The position numbers and the translations under genes are program-made. From an uncultured Pelagibacteraceae bacterium (GTDB lineage: Bacteria > Pseudomonadota > Alphaproteobacteria > Pelagibacterales > Pelagibacteraceae): a stretch of DNA of 64,000 nt. Below the pieces are notes generated by a model, which was not told where the DNA came from, ran no database searches, and saw only the letters and a list, made by a program, of their open reading frames with translations. Positions 18,073 through 28,045 of the stretch are shown one piece after another (position 1 is the first letter of the stretch; the number at the start of each line of letters is the position of its first letter). Where the stretch lies: NCBI GenBank assembly GCA_902583635.1, contig CACHWJ010000003.1, positions 31,072 through 95,071 of the forward strand, in the 5' to 3' direction.

Positions 18073-19178
18073 AAAACTTTTCTATTGCAAAATCAAGAAG
18101 ATTACGGAGTACACCTTATACTGACAGAATAGAAGCTCATGGTGTGAGTAGCTACACTGTTTATAATCATATGTTACTTCCAGCATCATTTAAATCTTTA
18201 GAAAGTGATTATCATCACTTAAAAAAATACGTACAAGTTTGGGATGTTGCAGCAGAAAGACAAGTTGAAATCTCTGGAAAAGACTCATCTAAATTAGTTC
18301 AATTAATGACTTGTAGGGATTTATCTAAATCAAAAGTTGGAAAATGTTATTACGCTCCATTAATCGATAATGATGGATTTTTAGTTAATGACCCAATAAT
18401 TAATAAACTTGCAGAAGACAAATGGTGGCTATCTATAGCCGACGCAGATGTAATATTTTTTGCAAAAGGTCTTGCAGCTGGAAATAGATTTGATGTTGAA
18501 ATTAATGAACCAAATGTAAATATCTTAGCTGTGCAAGGACCCTTGGCTGATGATTTAATGTCAAAACTATTCGGTGAAGAGATTAGAAAATTAAAATTTT
18601 TTAACTTTGATTATTTTGAATTAAAAGGTCACAAATATTTCATTGCAAGGTCTGGATGGTCCAAACAAGGCGGATTTGAAATATATGTTGATAATGACAT
18701 TGCAGGTCAGAATTTATATGATTATTTGTTTGAAGAGGGAAAAGAATTTAATGTTAAGCCGGGTTGCCCAAATTTAATAGAGAGAATTGAAGGTAATTTG
18801 TTATCTTATGGAAATGACTTTGACAATAGAGACAATCCTTTTGAAGCAAATTTTGATAAATTTATTCATTTAGACAGTGATGTTAATTTTTTAGGTAAAG
18901 AAAAACTAAAAAAAATAAAAGAAAAAGGAATAACTAGAAAACTAATGGGTGTAAAAATTGATCATAATAAAATTGATATGTATTGCGAAAAGACTTTATT
19001 TGCTGATAACCAAGAAATAGTTGGATATGTTAGATCGGCAACTTATTCACCCACATTTGATAAAGTTATTGGAATTGCAATGATTAATAAACCCTACTGG
19101 AATACAAAAAATCAGTTTAATATAGAAATAAATGAAAAAATATATGTGGGTACGGTTTGTGATTTGCCACTCGTTTAA
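18069..19178 (+). CDS. dmdA: Dimethylsulfoniopropionate demethylase DmdA
   Basis: Transfers a methyl group from DMSP to tetrahydrofolate, giving 3-methylmercaptopropionate and 5-methyl-THF. At 369 residues it has the Pelagibacter DmdA length, and its start ([18 protein letters not shown]) and stretches such as [17 protein letters not shown] and [14 protein letters not shown] match the characterised SAR11 enzyme as I remember it. It belongs to the GcvT aminomethyltransferase fold; the [15 protein letters not shown] segment forms the folate/substrate region. The start overlaps the hydrolase stop by 4 bases, and asd follows after 21 bases. True DmdA is separated from GcvT by this signature and by the adjacent dmdB and dmdC. 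Confidence 0.97.
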   Translation: MKNFSIAKSRRLRSTPYTDRIEAHGVSSYTVYNHMLLPASFKSLESDYHHLKKYVQVWDVAAERQVEISGKDSSKLVQLMTCRDLSKSKVGKCYYAPLIDNDGFLVNDPIINKLAEDKWWLSIADADVIFFAKGLAAGNRFDVEINEPNVNILAVQGPLADDLMSKLFGEEIRKLKFFNFDYFELKGHKYFIARSGWSKQGGFEIYVDNDIAGQNLYDYLFEEGKEFNVKPGCPNLIERIEGNLLSYGNDFDNRDNPFEANFDKFIHLDSDVNFLGKEKLKKIKEKGITRKLMGVKIDHNKIDMYCEKTLFADNQEIVGYVRSATYSPTFDKVIGIAMINKPYWNTKNQFNIEINEKIYVGTVCDLPLV

Positions 19179-19199
19179 AATTAAAAGTCTTTTAGTGTT

Positions 19200-20210
19200 A
19201 TGAATATTGCAATTGTAGGCGCAACAGGAAATGTTGGTAGAAAAATAATAGAAATTTTAGAGAAAAAAAAAATAAATATTGAAAATCTTTTTTTACTGGC
19301 TTCAAAAAAAAGTGAAGGAAAAAAAGTAAATTATAATGGAAAAGAACATACAGTAACTGACCTTGAAAAATTTGATTTTTCCTCTGTTAAAATAGCTTTT
19401 TTTGCAGCAGGAAGCGGGGTAGCTGAAAAATGGGCTCATGTTGCTGCTGAAAAAACTATTGTTATAGACAATTCAAAATATTTTAGAAAAGACCCTGATA
19501 TTCCATTAATTGTACCTGAAGTTAATTCAAAAAAATTATCTGATGTAAAAAATAAAAATATTATTGCTAATGCTAATTGTTCAGTGATTCCAGTTGTTGT
19601 GGCTTTAAAACCCTTGCATGATTTGTATAATATAAATCGTGTAGTCGCCTCTACTTATCAGTCAGTATCAGGAGCAGGTAAGTCAGCTATGGATGAATTA
19701 TTATCTCAAACAGAGGATTATTTTCAAAATAAAGAAATAGACTCAAAAAATTTTACTAAACAAATAGCCTTTAATGCAATTCCTCATATTGATACTTTTT
19801 TAGAAAATGGTTACACAAAAGAGGAACAAAAAACGACTGACGAAATTCAAAAAATTTTAGATAAAAAAATTAAAGTAACTTCTACTTGTGTTAGGATACC
19901 TGTTCTTGTTTCTCACTGTATTAGTGCAAATGTAGAATTTAATAAAAAATGTAATTTGGATGAAATAAGAAAAGTTCTATCTACTTCCCCTGGGTGTAAG
20001 GTTATAGATGAACATCAGGATGGGGGTTATATAACACCAGTAGAAGCTGAGGATAAATTTGAAACTTTTATTTCAAGAATAAGATTGGATGAGTCTCGTG
20101 AAAATACAATAAATTTGTGGATCGTATCAGATAATTTAGTAAAAGGGGCGGCATTGAACGCAGTACAAATTGCTGAAAGTTTGATTACAAATAATTTTTA
20201 TGGAAGATAA
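19200..20210 (+). CDS. asd: Aspartate-semialdehyde dehydrogenase
   Basis: NADPH-dependent reduction of aspartyl phosphate to aspartate semialdehyde, branch point for lysine/DAP, threonine and methionine. The 336 residues include the GATGNVGRK nucleotide-binding loop, the nucleophile Cys127 in NANCSV and the RIPVLVSHC substrate motif. It overlaps sdhC by 11 bases, so it is wired into the succinate dehydrogenase operon. It also feeds dapF and metX elsewhere in the window. Confidence 0.97.
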   Translation: MNIAIVGATGNVGRKIIEILEKKKINIENLFLLASKKSEGKKVNYNGKEHTVTDLEKFDFSSVKIAFFAAGSGVAEKWAHVAAEKTIVIDNSKYFRKDPDIPLIVPEVNSKKLSDVKNKNIIANANCSVIPVVVALKPLHDLYNINRVVASTYQSVSGAGKSAMDELLSQTEDYFQNKEIDSKNFTKQIAFNAIPHIDTFLENGYTKEEQKTTDEIQKILDKKIKVTSTCVRIPVLVSHCISANVEFNKKCNLDEIRKVLSTSPGCKVIDEHQDGGYITPVEAEDKFETFISRIRLDESRENTINLWIVSDNLVKGAALNAVQIAESLITNNFYGR

Positions 20211-20583
20211 AAAACCACTTTCACCACATATACAAATTTATAGATGGCATATCTCTTCATTGGTATCAATTTCTCATAGAATAACTGGTATAATTAATAT
20301 TATAGCTATTACATTTATTTGTTTGTGGTCTGGCTGGTTAATTCTAGGGGAAGAAAATTACACTTTAATAAATTTTTTTCTTAATTCATTTTTTGGTAAA
20401 TTTGTTGTTTTAGGTATCGTTTGGTCATTTAGTTTCCAAGTTTTGAGTGAAATACGACATCTAATAATGGATATGGGGTATGGTTTTGAATTAAAAACAA
20501 CTCGTATAACAGGCTTGCTCGTTATATTTGGTTCATTCCTGCTTACAGTAGTTATTTATTTAGTTGGTAGAAATTTTTTTTAA
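20200..20583 (+). CDS. sdhC: Succinate dehydrogenase cytochrome b556 subunit
   Basis: Membrane anchor of complex II (127 residues, three helices). The family's N-terminal motif is present (PLSPHIQIYRW, then SISHRITG), and His87 in EIRHLIMDMG is the expected heme b ligand. The gene starts inside the 3' end of asd (11-base overlap), with ATG at 20200. Confidence 0.96.
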   Translation: MEDKKPLSPHIQIYRWHISSLVSISHRITGIINIIAITFICLWSGWLILGEENYTLINFFLNSFFGKFVVLGIVWSFSFQVLSEIRHLIMDMGYGFELKTTRITGLLVIFGSFLLTVVIYLVGRNFF

Positions 20584-20584
20584 T

Positions 20585-20911
20585 ATGAATTTAGCAACAA
20601 AAAAATGGATTTTCACAAAAGCTTCATCGGTAATTTTATTGCCTCTTATGCTTTGGTTTATATTAAGTTTCGTATCTATTTACGATCAAGGCTATTTGGA
20701 AATTTTAAATTTTTTTGTCACCCCAATAAATAAATTTCTCTTTAGTTTATTTATTATATTTGCATTTTTTTTCTCATCTTTAACTATTAGTGAGGTTTTT
20801 GAGGATTATATTGCTAATGAAAAAATCAAAAATGTCGCAAACAGACTATTGTATATTTCTGCTATAGGTATTTCATTTTTAACAATAATTATTATATTTA
20901 ATCTAAAATAA
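20585..20911 (+). CDS. sdhD: Succinate dehydrogenase membrane anchor subunit
   Basis: Second complex II membrane anchor, 108 residues with three helices. The start is put at ATG 20585, one base after the sdhC stop; the in-frame TTG at 20564 would overlap sdhC and add residues not found in the family. The VFEDYI motif near the end of helix two is the conserved SdhD quinone-side element. Its stop overlaps the sdhA start (TAATG), giving translational coupling. Confidence 0.93.
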   Translation: MNLATKKWIFTKASSVILLPLMLWFILSFVSIYDQGYLEILNFFVTPINKFLFSLFIIFAFFFSSLTISEVFEDYIANEKIKNVANRLLYISAIGISFLTIIIIFNLK

Positions 20912-22686
20912 TGAGTTCATACAATATTATAGATCACGAATATGACGTTGTAGTCTTAGGTGCTGGTGGATCAGGATTGAGAGCTGCTGTCGGTTTGAGT
21001 GAAGCAGGTTTAAAAACTGCATGTATTTCAAAAGTATTTCCAACCAGAAGTCATACTTCCGCGGCCCAAGGTGGAATTTCTGCTGCGCTTGGAAACATGG
21101 GTGAAGATGATTGGAGATGGCATATGTATGATACTGTTAAAGGAGCTGATTGGTTAGGGGATCAAGATAGCATCGAGTATCTTTGTAAAGAAGCACCTAA
21201 AGCAGTTTTAGAATTAGAAAAATATGGAGTTCCATTTAGTCGAACAGATGAGGGAAAAATTTATCAAAGACCATTTGGAGGAATGACAAAAAATTATGGA
21301 AATGGAATAGTCCAAAGGACATGTGCAGCTGCGGATAGAACTGGACACGCAATATTACATACTCTTTATGGGCAAGCTTTGAAACATAACACAGAATTTT
21401 TTATAGAATATTTTGCATTAGATTTATTAATGAAAGATGGAGAGTGTAAAGGATTAATAGCTTGGAATTTGAATGATGGAACAATTCATCGATTTAGAGC
21501 TCACACAGTAATTATAGCAACAGGTGGATATGGAAAAGTTTATTATTCTGCAACTTCTGCGCATACTTGTACAGGAGATGGAAATGCAATGGTATTAAGA
21601 GCAGGGTTGCCGCTACAAGATATGGAGTTTGTTCAATTTCACCCAACTGGTATTTATGGACACGGAACATTAATTTCTGAAGGCGTTAGAGGAGAGGGAG
21701 GATATCTAGTAAACTCTAAAGGTGAAAGATTTATGGAAAGATATGCTCCAAATGCAAAAGATTTAGCATCAAGAGATGTTGTGAGTAGATCAATGTCTAT
21801 AGAAATTAATGAAGGAAGAGGTGTAGGAAAAGATCAGGATCATGTTCATTTACATTTAAGTCATTTAGATAAAAGTGTTATTGAAAATAGACTTCCAGGG
21901 ATCACTGAAGCGGCAAGATTATTTGCGAATGTTGATGTAACAAAGGAGCCAATCCCAGTTGTTCCAACTGTTCATTATAATATGGGTGGAATTCCAACTA
22001 ATTATAAAGCAGAAGTTTTAACAGTTAATGGATCAGAGAAAACAGTGCCAGGCCTGATGGCAATCGGAGAAGCAGCATGTGTATCAGTTCATGGAGCAAA
22101 TAGACTTGGTTCAAATTCTTTAATTGATTTAGTTGTGTTTGGAAGAGCTGCAGCAAAAAGAGCTGCTGAACTAATCAAACCAGGTGCACCTCATGAAGAA
22201 ATCCCAGAGACAGAAACTCAGAAGTGCTTAGATAGATTTGATAAATTAAGAAATGCACAAGGAGATAATAGTACTGCAGAATTAAGACTAGCGATGCAAA
22301 AAACAATGCAGTCGAAATGTGCAGTATTTAGAACAGAAAAAAATTTAGAGGAAGGTGTTAACGAAATTAGAAAAACTTATGATAGTATGGACTCAATTTC
22401 AGTTAAGGATAGATCTTTAGTTTTTAATACAGATTTAGTAGAAACCTTAGAGTTTGATAATTTAATTAGACAGGCAGTAACCACAGTAGACTCTGCATAT
22501 CATAGAAAAGAGAGTAGAGGAGCTCATGCAAGAGAGGATTATCCTAATAGAGACGATAAAAAATTTATGCAGCACACGCTTGCTTGGTGCGATGGAAAAG
22601 ATACAAAAATAACATACAGACCTGTTCATAATTCAACATTGACTAATGAAGTACAATATTTTCCACCTCAGGAAAGAGTTTATTAA
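20911..22686 (+). CDS. sdhA: Succinate dehydrogenase flavoprotein subunit
   Basis: Catalytic subunit that oxidises succinate to fumarate at the inner face of the membrane. The 591 residues show the FAD-binding GAGGSGLRA motif, His48 in the [10 protein letters not shown] motif that bonds covalently to FAD, and active-site segments including HPTGIYG and the [13 protein letters not shown] motif. sdhB starts at the sdhA stop (one-base overlap). The C-terminus ([17 protein letters not shown]) is typical of SdhA rather than fumarate reductase. Confidence 0.98.
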   Translation: MSSYNIIDHEYDVVVLGAGGSGLRAAVGLSEAGLKTACISKVFPTRSHTSAAQGGISAALGNMGEDDWRWHMYDTVKGADWLGDQDSIEYLCKEAPKAVLELEKYGVPFSRTDEGKIYQRPFGGMTKNYGNGIVQRTCAAADRTGHAILHTLYGQALKHNTEFFIEYFALDLLMKDGECKGLIAWNLNDGTIHRFRAHTVIIATGGYGKVYYSATSAHTCTGDGNAMVLRAGLPLQDMEFVQFHPTGIYGHGTLISEGVRGEGGYLVNSKGERFMERYAPNAKDLASRDVVSRSMSIEINEGRGVGKDQDHVHLHLSHLDKSVIENRLPGITEAARLFANVDVTKEPIPVVPTVHYNMGGIPTNYKAEVLTVNGSEKTVPGLMAIGEAACVSVHGANRLGSNSLIDLVVFGRAAAKRAAELIKPGAPHEEIPETETQKCLDRFDKLRNAQGDNSTAELRLAMQKTMQSKCAVFRTEKNLEEGVNEIRKTYDSMDSISVKDRSLVFNTDLVETLEFDNLIRQAVTTVDSAYHRKESRGAHAREDYPNRDDKKFMQHTLAWCDGKDTKITYRPVHNSTLTNEVQYFPPQERVY

Positions 22687-23465
22687 TGGCTCAAATAAGT
22701 TTACCTAAAAATTCTGAGGTAAATAAAGGGAAATATTTCAAAGATAAGACAGGTTCAAAAAATATTCGTAAAGTTAATGTTTATAGATGGGATCCATCTA
22801 CAGAAGAAAATCCAAGAATTGATACTTACGAAGTTGATATGGACAATTGTCCTTCAAAAGTTTTAGACATCTTAAATAAAATTAAAAATGAAATAGATCC
22901 AACTCTGGCATATAGAAGGTCGTGCGCTCATGGTGTTTGTGGTTCATGTGCAATGAATATGGGAGGTAAAAATGGTCTTGCTTGTACAAAACCTCATGCT
23001 GAAATAGATGGTGATATTGACATTTATCCTTTGCCTCATTTAAAAGTGAAGAGAGATTTAATAGGCGACTTAGATGGCCTTTATAAACAGTACCAGTCTA
23101 TTGAGCCTTGGTTAAAAAATAATTCATCTAAAGACACAAATGAGATTTTTCAATCAAAAGAAGATAGAGCAAAATTAGATGGTGCATATGAATGTATTAT
23201 GTGTGCATGTTGTTCTACGTCATGTCCTAGTTATTGGTGGAATGGAGATAAATATTTAGGTCCCGCTGTACTTTTGCAGGCTTATAGATGGATTGTTGAT
23301 AGTCGAGATGACGAAAGAAAAGCAAGATTAAAAAAAGTTGCTGATGAACTAAAACTTTATAGATGTCATACCATTCTAAATTGTACCAGTGCTTGTCCTA
23401 AAGGGCTAAATCCAGCAAAAGCAATTGCTGAAATCAAGAAAATGTTAGCTACAGCTAATGTTTAA
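22686..23465 (+). CDS. sdhB: Succinate dehydrogenase iron-sulfur subunit
   Basis: Electron-transfer subunit of complex II, 259 residues. Three cysteine clusters are visible: [20 protein letters not shown] followed by Cys for the [2Fe-2S] centre, [12 protein letters not shown] for [4Fe-4S] and the [17 protein letters not shown] motif for [3Fe-4S] and the C-terminal ligands. It overlaps sdhA by one base. A 39-base gap separates it from mmsA; no clear terminator is seen there, so transcription may continue. Confidence 0.98.
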   Translation: MAQISLPKNSEVNKGKYFKDKTGSKNIRKVNVYRWDPSTEENPRIDTYEVDMDNCPSKVLDILNKIKNEIDPTLAYRRSCAHGVCGSCAMNMGGKNGLACTKPHAEIDGDIDIYPLPHLKVKRDLIGDLDGLYKQYQSIEPWLKNNSSKDTNEIFQSKEDRAKLDGAYECIMCACCSTSCPSYWWNGDKYLGPAVLLQAYRWIVDSRDDERKARLKKVADELKLYRCHTILNCTSACPKGLNPAKAIAEIKKMLATANV

Positions 23466-23504
23466 ATAGACTAATAAGTATTTTTGTTTTAAAAGATCCT
23501 ACTC

Positions 23505-24998
23505 ATGAAGTTAATTGAACACTTTGTTGGCGGAAAATTATTTTCAGGTTCTTCTGATAGAAAAGGTAAAGTTTTTAATCCAGCTACAGGTGAGCAAGAG
23601 TCTGAGGTAAAGTTAGCGTCGAAATCAGATTTAGATCAAGCTGTTGAAATTGCTAAAAAAGCTTTTGAAACATGGTCCTTAAAGCCAGCTCTTCAAAGAG
23701 CAAGAGTAATGTTTAAATTTAAAGAACTAATTGAAAAAAATTCTGATGAATTGACAAAACTAATTGTTTCTGAGCATGGAAAAGTTTTTGAGGATGCCAG
23801 AGGCTCTTTAACAAGAGGGTTAGAGGTTGTTGAATTTGCTTGTGGAATACCTCATTTATTAAAAGGTGAATTTTCTGAAAATGTTGGAACAAATGTTGAT
23901 AGTTGGTCAATGAGACAACCTTTAGGGGTGGTTGCAGGAATTACCCCATTTAATTTTCCTGCTATGGTTCCAATGTGGATGTTTCCAATAGCAATCGCAT
24001 GTGGAAATACATTTATTTTAAAACCATCTGAAAAGGACCCTTCATGTTCTATTATGTTAGCTCAATTGCTTATAGAAGCAGGTCTTCCTGAGGGAGTGTT
24101 TAATGTAGTGAATGGTGACAAAGAATCTGTAGATGCAATATTGGAGAACTTTGATATTAAAGCAGTAAGTTTTGTAGGCTCGACTCCAATTGCAAAATAT
24201 ATTTATGAAAACTCGGCTAAAAATGAAAAGAGAGTTCAAGCACTAGGTGGTGCCAAAAATCATTTGGTGGTAATGCCAGATTGTGACTTAGATGGAGCAG
24301 TTAATGGTTTAATGGGTGCAGCTTATGGTTCTGCAGGCGAAAGATGTATGGCTCAGTCTGTTGCTGTTGCTGTTGGAGATATTGGAGATGAGCTTGTTTC
24401 AAGATTATCAAAAAAAGCTGAAGCTTTAAAAGTTGGCCCTGGGATGGATAAAGCATCTGAAATGGGTCCTTTGGTAACAAAAGAACACTTAGAAAGAGTT
24501 AAAGGATATGTAGATTTAGGTGTTAAAGAGGGTGCTAAACTAGTTGTTGATGGAAGAGATCTTAAACTTCAAGGTTATGAGAATGGATTTTACATCGGTG
24601 GTTGTTTATTTGATCATGTTAATAAAGATATGAGAATATACAAAGAGGAAATATTTGGCCCAGTATTATCAGTTGTCAGAGTTAAAACTTTTGAAGAGGC
24701 TGCAAAATTAATTAACGACCATGAATATGGAAATGGAGTAAGTATTTATACTAGAGATGGAGATGCTGGAAGAACATTCGCTAGCAAAATTCAGGTAGGT
24801 ATGGTTGGTATTAACGTACCCATACCAGTGCCGATGGCCTTTCATAGTTTTGGAGGCTGGAAAAGATCTTTATTTGGAGACAGTGCAATGCATGGTATGG
24901 AAGGAATAAAATTTTATACAAAACTTAAAACAGTAACTTCTAGGTGGCCTTCTGGTATCCGTTCAAATGCGGAATTTGTAATGCCAACAATGAAATAA
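23505..24998 (+). CDS. mmsA: Methylmalonate-semialdehyde dehydrogenase (CoA-acylating)
   Basis: Aldehyde-dehydrogenase-fold enzyme (497 residues) that converts methylmalonate or malonate semialdehyde to propionyl- or acetyl-CoA. The catalytic Cys281 lies in [11 protein letters not shown]. The general-base Glu of ordinary ALDHs is replaced in the [11 protein letters not shown] motif, a signature of the CoA-acylating MmsA group. The C-terminus ([12 protein letters not shown]) is also typical. Its position between sdhB and mdh is unusual for valine catabolism. Malonate semialdehyde from the acrylate/3-hydroxypropionate arm of DMSP breakdown is another possible substrate. Confidence 0.93.
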   Translation: MKLIEHFVGGKLFSGSSDRKGKVFNPATGEQESEVKLASKSDLDQAVEIAKKAFETWSLKPALQRARVMFKFKELIEKNSDELTKLIVSEHGKVFEDARGSLTRGLEVVEFACGIPHLLKGEFSENVGTNVDSWSMRQPLGVVAGITPFNFPAMVPMWMFPIAIACGNTFILKPSEKDPSCSIMLAQLLIEAGLPEGVFNVVNGDKESVDAILENFDIKAVSFVGSTPIAKYIYENSAKNEKRVQALGGAKNHLVVMPDCDLDGAVNGLMGAAYGSAGERCMAQSVAVAVGDIGDELVSRLSKKAEALKVGPGMDKASEMGPLVTKEHLERVKGYVDLGVKEGAKLVVDGRDLKLQGYENGFYIGGCLFDHVNKDMRIYKEEIFGPVLSVVRVKTFEEAAKLINDHEYGNGVSIYTRDGDAGRTFASKIQVGMVGINVPIPVPMAFHSFGGWKRSLFGDSAMHGMEGIKFYTKLKTVTSRWPSGIRSNAEFVMPTMK

Positions 24999-25008
24999 AA
25001 GGAAAATA

Positions 25009-25971
25009 ATGACAAAAATATCTTTGATTGGCGCAGGCCAAATTGGTGGAACTCTTGCTCACTTAATTGGTACTAAAGAATTAGTAAACGAAGTGGTGTT
25101 ATTTGATGTAGCGAGTGGTATTGCAAAAGGAAAAGCTTTAGATATAGCGCAATCTTCATCTGTAGATGGTTTTAATGTTAAATTTTCAGGTACTGATAAT
25201 TACAAAGATATTAAGGACTCAGATGTAATAATTATTACTGCAGGTGTACCAAGAAAACCAGGAATGAGTAGAGATGATTTACTTGGAATAAATTTAAAAA
25301 TTATTAAACAAGTCGCTGAAGGAGTCAAACAAAACGCCCCAAATGCTTTTGTTATATGTATTACTAATCCATTAGACGTGATGGTTATGGCATTTCAAAA
25401 ATTTTCCAGTTTACCAGCTAATAAAGTTGTGGGCATGGCAGGTATATTGGATAGTTCTAGATTTAAATTATTTTTGTCTCTTGAACTAAACGTACCAGTC
25501 AAAGAGATTGAGGCGATGGTGATGGGTGGACATGGTGATACAATGGTCCCTATGCCAAGATTTACAAAAGTCTCTGGCCGACCTTTACTTGATTTAGTTA
25601 AAGATGGAAAAATATCTCAAGAAAGACTTGAAGAAATAAATCAACGAACAAGAGATGGGGGAGCTGAGATAGTTAAGTTTTTAGAGAAAGGTTCAGCATT
25701 CTATGCTCCTGCAGCATCAGGTGTTCAAATGGCTGAAGCATATTTAAATGATCAAAAAAAATTATTACCATGTGCGGTCCAATTAAATGGAGAGTACAGT
25801 GTAAACAATGTTTATGCTGGAGTGCCTGTTATCATTGGAAAAAGTGGTGTTGAAAAAATTGAGGAAGTAAGTTTAGATGATAATGAGAAAAAAGAGTTTA
25901 TGCATTCAATAGATGCAGTAAAAGCTCTTTGGGAAGCTGCATCAAAAATAGATCCTGATCTTTCCAAATAA
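25009..25971 (+). CDS. mdh: Malate dehydrogenase
   Basis: NAD-dependent malate/oxaloacetate interconversion in the TCA cycle. The 320-residue protein is of the LDH-like MDH type common in alphaproteobacteria: [14 protein letters not shown] (NAD-binding), [16 protein letters not shown] (substrate loop with arginines), ITNPLDVM and the catalytic His175 in [19 protein letters not shown] upstream gives a reasonable ribosome site. sucC follows after 3 bases, and mdh-sucC-sucD-sucA-sucB-lpd is the classical alphaproteobacterial order. Confidence 0.97.
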   Translation: MTKISLIGAGQIGGTLAHLIGTKELVNEVVLFDVASGIAKGKALDIAQSSSVDGFNVKFSGTDNYKDIKDSDVIIITAGVPRKPGMSRDDLLGINLKIIKQVAEGVKQNAPNAFVICITNPLDVMVMAFQKFSSLPANKVVGMAGILDSSRFKLFLSLELNVPVKEIEAMVMGGHGDTMVPMPRFTKVSGRPLLDLVKDGKISQERLEEINQRTRDGGAEIVKFLEKGSAFYAPAASGVQMAEAYLNDQKKLLPCAVQLNGEYSVNNVYAGVPVIIGKSGVEKIEEVSLDDNEKKEFMHSIDAVKALWEAASKIDPDLSK

Positions 25972-25974
25972 AAA

Positions 25975-27135
25975 ATGAACATACACGAGCATCAAGCCAA
26001 ACAAATCTTAAAAAAATATGGTGCAATAGTCCCAGAAGGAGTATTTGCTTTAAATGTTGAGGAACTGCTTGAGAAAGTAAAATCACTGAAAACTAAAAAA
26101 TACGTTCTGAAAGCACAAATACATGCTGGTGGAAGAGGAAAAGCTGGAGGGGTAAAAATTTTAAATACAATTGGTGAGCTAGAATTAGCTGCTAAAGAGT
26201 TACTTGGTAAAACACTTATTACTCATCAAACAGGCCCAGAGGGAAGAGAAGTTAAAAGATTATATGTTGAAGAGTCCTCAAACATAGAAAAAGAATTTTA
26301 TTTATCGTGTCTTGTGGATAGAGCTAGTTCAAAAATTGCTTTCATATCAAGTGATCAAGGAGGCATGGATATTGAGGAAGTAGCAAGTAAAACACCAGAA
26401 AGAATTTTAACTACAAAAGTTGATATTAATGAAGAAATTTCAAATACTGATTGTGAAAAAATTATAAAAATTTTTAATTTAAATAATGAAGCAAAAAATC
26501 AAGCTATAAATTTAATCAAATCAATTTATAAAATGTTTATAAGTACTGATGCTAATATGGTTGAGGTCAATCCTTTAATTTTGACTAAAGAAGAAAAAAT
26601 AGTTTGTTTAGATGCAAAAGTAAATTTTGATTCAAATGCCTTGTTCAGACATCCTGAAATTGTTGAGCTTAGAGATCTTAATGAGGAAGATTCAACAGAA
26701 ATTGAGGCAAGCAAACATGACCTCGCATATATAAAATTAGATGGAAGTATAGGCTGTATGGTTAATGGAGCAGGCCTAGCAATGGCCACAATGGATATAA
26801 TAAAATTATATGGAAAGGAGCCTGCCAATTTTTTAGATGTAGGAGGCGGCGCATCAAAAGAAAAAGTTTCTGCAGCTCTAAAAATTATTCTTTCTGATAA
26901 GAATGTTAAAGGTATCTTAATTAATATTTTTGGGGGAATTATGAGGTGTGATGTGCTTGCACAAGGGGTTGTAGATGCTGCTAAGGAGATAAACATTAGT
27001 GTTCCTCTAGTGGTTAGACTTGCAGGTACAAATTTTAAGCAAGGTAAAGAAATACTTGATAATTCTGGTTTGAAGTTAATATCAGCAGAAAATTTAGATG
27101 ATGCAGCTAAAAAAATTGTTAAGGCGATAAAATAA
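25975..27135 (+). CDS. sucC: Succinyl-CoA synthetase beta subunit
   Basis: ATP-grasp subunit of succinyl-CoA ligase (386 residues), making ATP or GTP from succinyl-CoA. It begins with the signature MNIHEHQAKQILKKYGA and contains QIHAGGRGKAGGVK (nucleotide-binding) and NFLDVGGGASKEKV near the C-terminal CoA-ligase domain. It is followed directly by sucD with no gap (sucC stop 27135, sucD ATG 27136), consistent with equimolar synthesis of the heterodimer. Confidence 0.98.
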   Translation: MNIHEHQAKQILKKYGAIVPEGVFALNVEELLEKVKSLKTKKYVLKAQIHAGGRGKAGGVKILNTIGELELAAKELLGKTLITHQTGPEGREVKRLYVEESSNIEKEFYLSCLVDRASSKIAFISSDQGGMDIEEVASKTPERILTTKVDINEEISNTDCEKIIKIFNLNNEAKNQAINLIKSIYKMFISTDANMVEVNPLILTKEEKIVCLDAKVNFDSNALFRHPEIVELRDLNEEDSTEIEASKHDLAYIKLDGSIGCMVNGAGLAMATMDIIKLYGKEPANFLDVGGGASKEKVSAALKIILSDKNVKGILINIFGGIMRCDVLAQGVVDAAKEINISVPLVVRLAGTNFKQGKEILDNSGLKLISAENLDDAAKKIVKAIK

Positions 27136-28011
27136 ATGTCAGTATTAGTAAATAAAAATACAAAAGTTATTTGTCAGGGCTTCACTGGATCTCACGGCAC
27201 ATTCCATTCTGAACAAGCAATAAAGTATGGGACAAATCTTGTAGGTGGAGTAACCCCTAAAAAAGGAGGCCAAAAACATTTAGAAAGACCAGTTTTTAAT
27301 ACAGTATTAGAGGCAAAAAATGAGGTAGGTGCAGACGCTACTATGATCTATGTTCCAGCAAAATTTGCAGCTGATGCAATCATTGAAGCAATTAATGCAT
27401 CAATAGATCTTATAGTTTGCATAACAGAAGGCATCCCAGTTCAGGATATGCTTAAAGTAAGACAAAGTTTGGCTAGCTCAAATAGTCGTCTTATCGGGCC
27501 AAACTGCCCAGGAATAATTACACCTGATGAATGTAAAATTGGAATAATGCCTGGAAATATTCATAAAAGAGGATCTGTTGGTATAGTTTCTAGATCAGGA
27601 ACATTAACTTATGAGGCAGTAGCACAAACTACTGAAAATGGACTGGGTCAATCAACTTGTATTGGTATTGGAGGAGATCCAATCAACGGTACAAATTTTA
27701 TAGATTGTTTAGATTTATTTTTAAATGATGATGAGACAGAGTCGATTTTAATGATCGGAGAAATAGGGGGTACAGCAGAGGAAGAGGCCTCAGAATTTGT
27801 CAAAAATCATAAAATTAAAAAACCTATAGTTGGATTTATAGCAGGAATTACAGCTCCGCCTGGTCGAAGAATGGGTCATGCAGGGGCTATTATTTCTGGA
27901 GGCAAAGGTGGGGCAAAAGATAAAATAAAAAAGATGGAAGAATGTGGGATTACAGTTGCAGAATCACCATCAATCATTGGAAAAACATTGTTTAATAAAC
28001 TGTCTAATTGA
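27136..28011 (+). CDS. sucD: Succinyl-CoA synthetase alpha subunit
   Basis: CoA-binding subunit that is transiently phosphorylated on a histidine. The 291 residues include [15 protein letters not shown] (CoA-binding), [10 protein letters not shown] and the phosphohistidine motif [10 protein letters not shown] with His248. The gene abuts sucC. A 34-base gap before sucA contains an AAGGATAT stretch but no clear promoter or hairpin. Confidence 0.98.
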   Translation: MSVLVNKNTKVICQGFTGSHGTFHSEQAIKYGTNLVGGVTPKKGGQKHLERPVFNTVLEAKNEVGADATMIYVPAKFAADAIIEAINASIDLIVCITEGIPVQDMLKVRQSLASSNSRLIGPNCPGIITPDECKIGIMPGNIHKRGSVGIVSRSGTLTYEAVAQTTENGLGQSTCIGIGGDPINGTNFIDCLDLFLNDDETESILMIGEIGGTAEEEASEFVKNHKIKKPIVGFIAGITAPPGRRMGHAGAIISGGKGGAKDKIKKMEECGITVAESPSIIGKTLFNKLSN

Positions 28012-28045
28012 AAAATACTATTAGAAGGATATATTAAGTAAAAAG

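Noticed and set aside
26526..26996. 156-codon minus-strand ORF opposite sucC
   Set aside because: It is enclosed in sucC and reads as a shadow of the conserved ATP-grasp codons.
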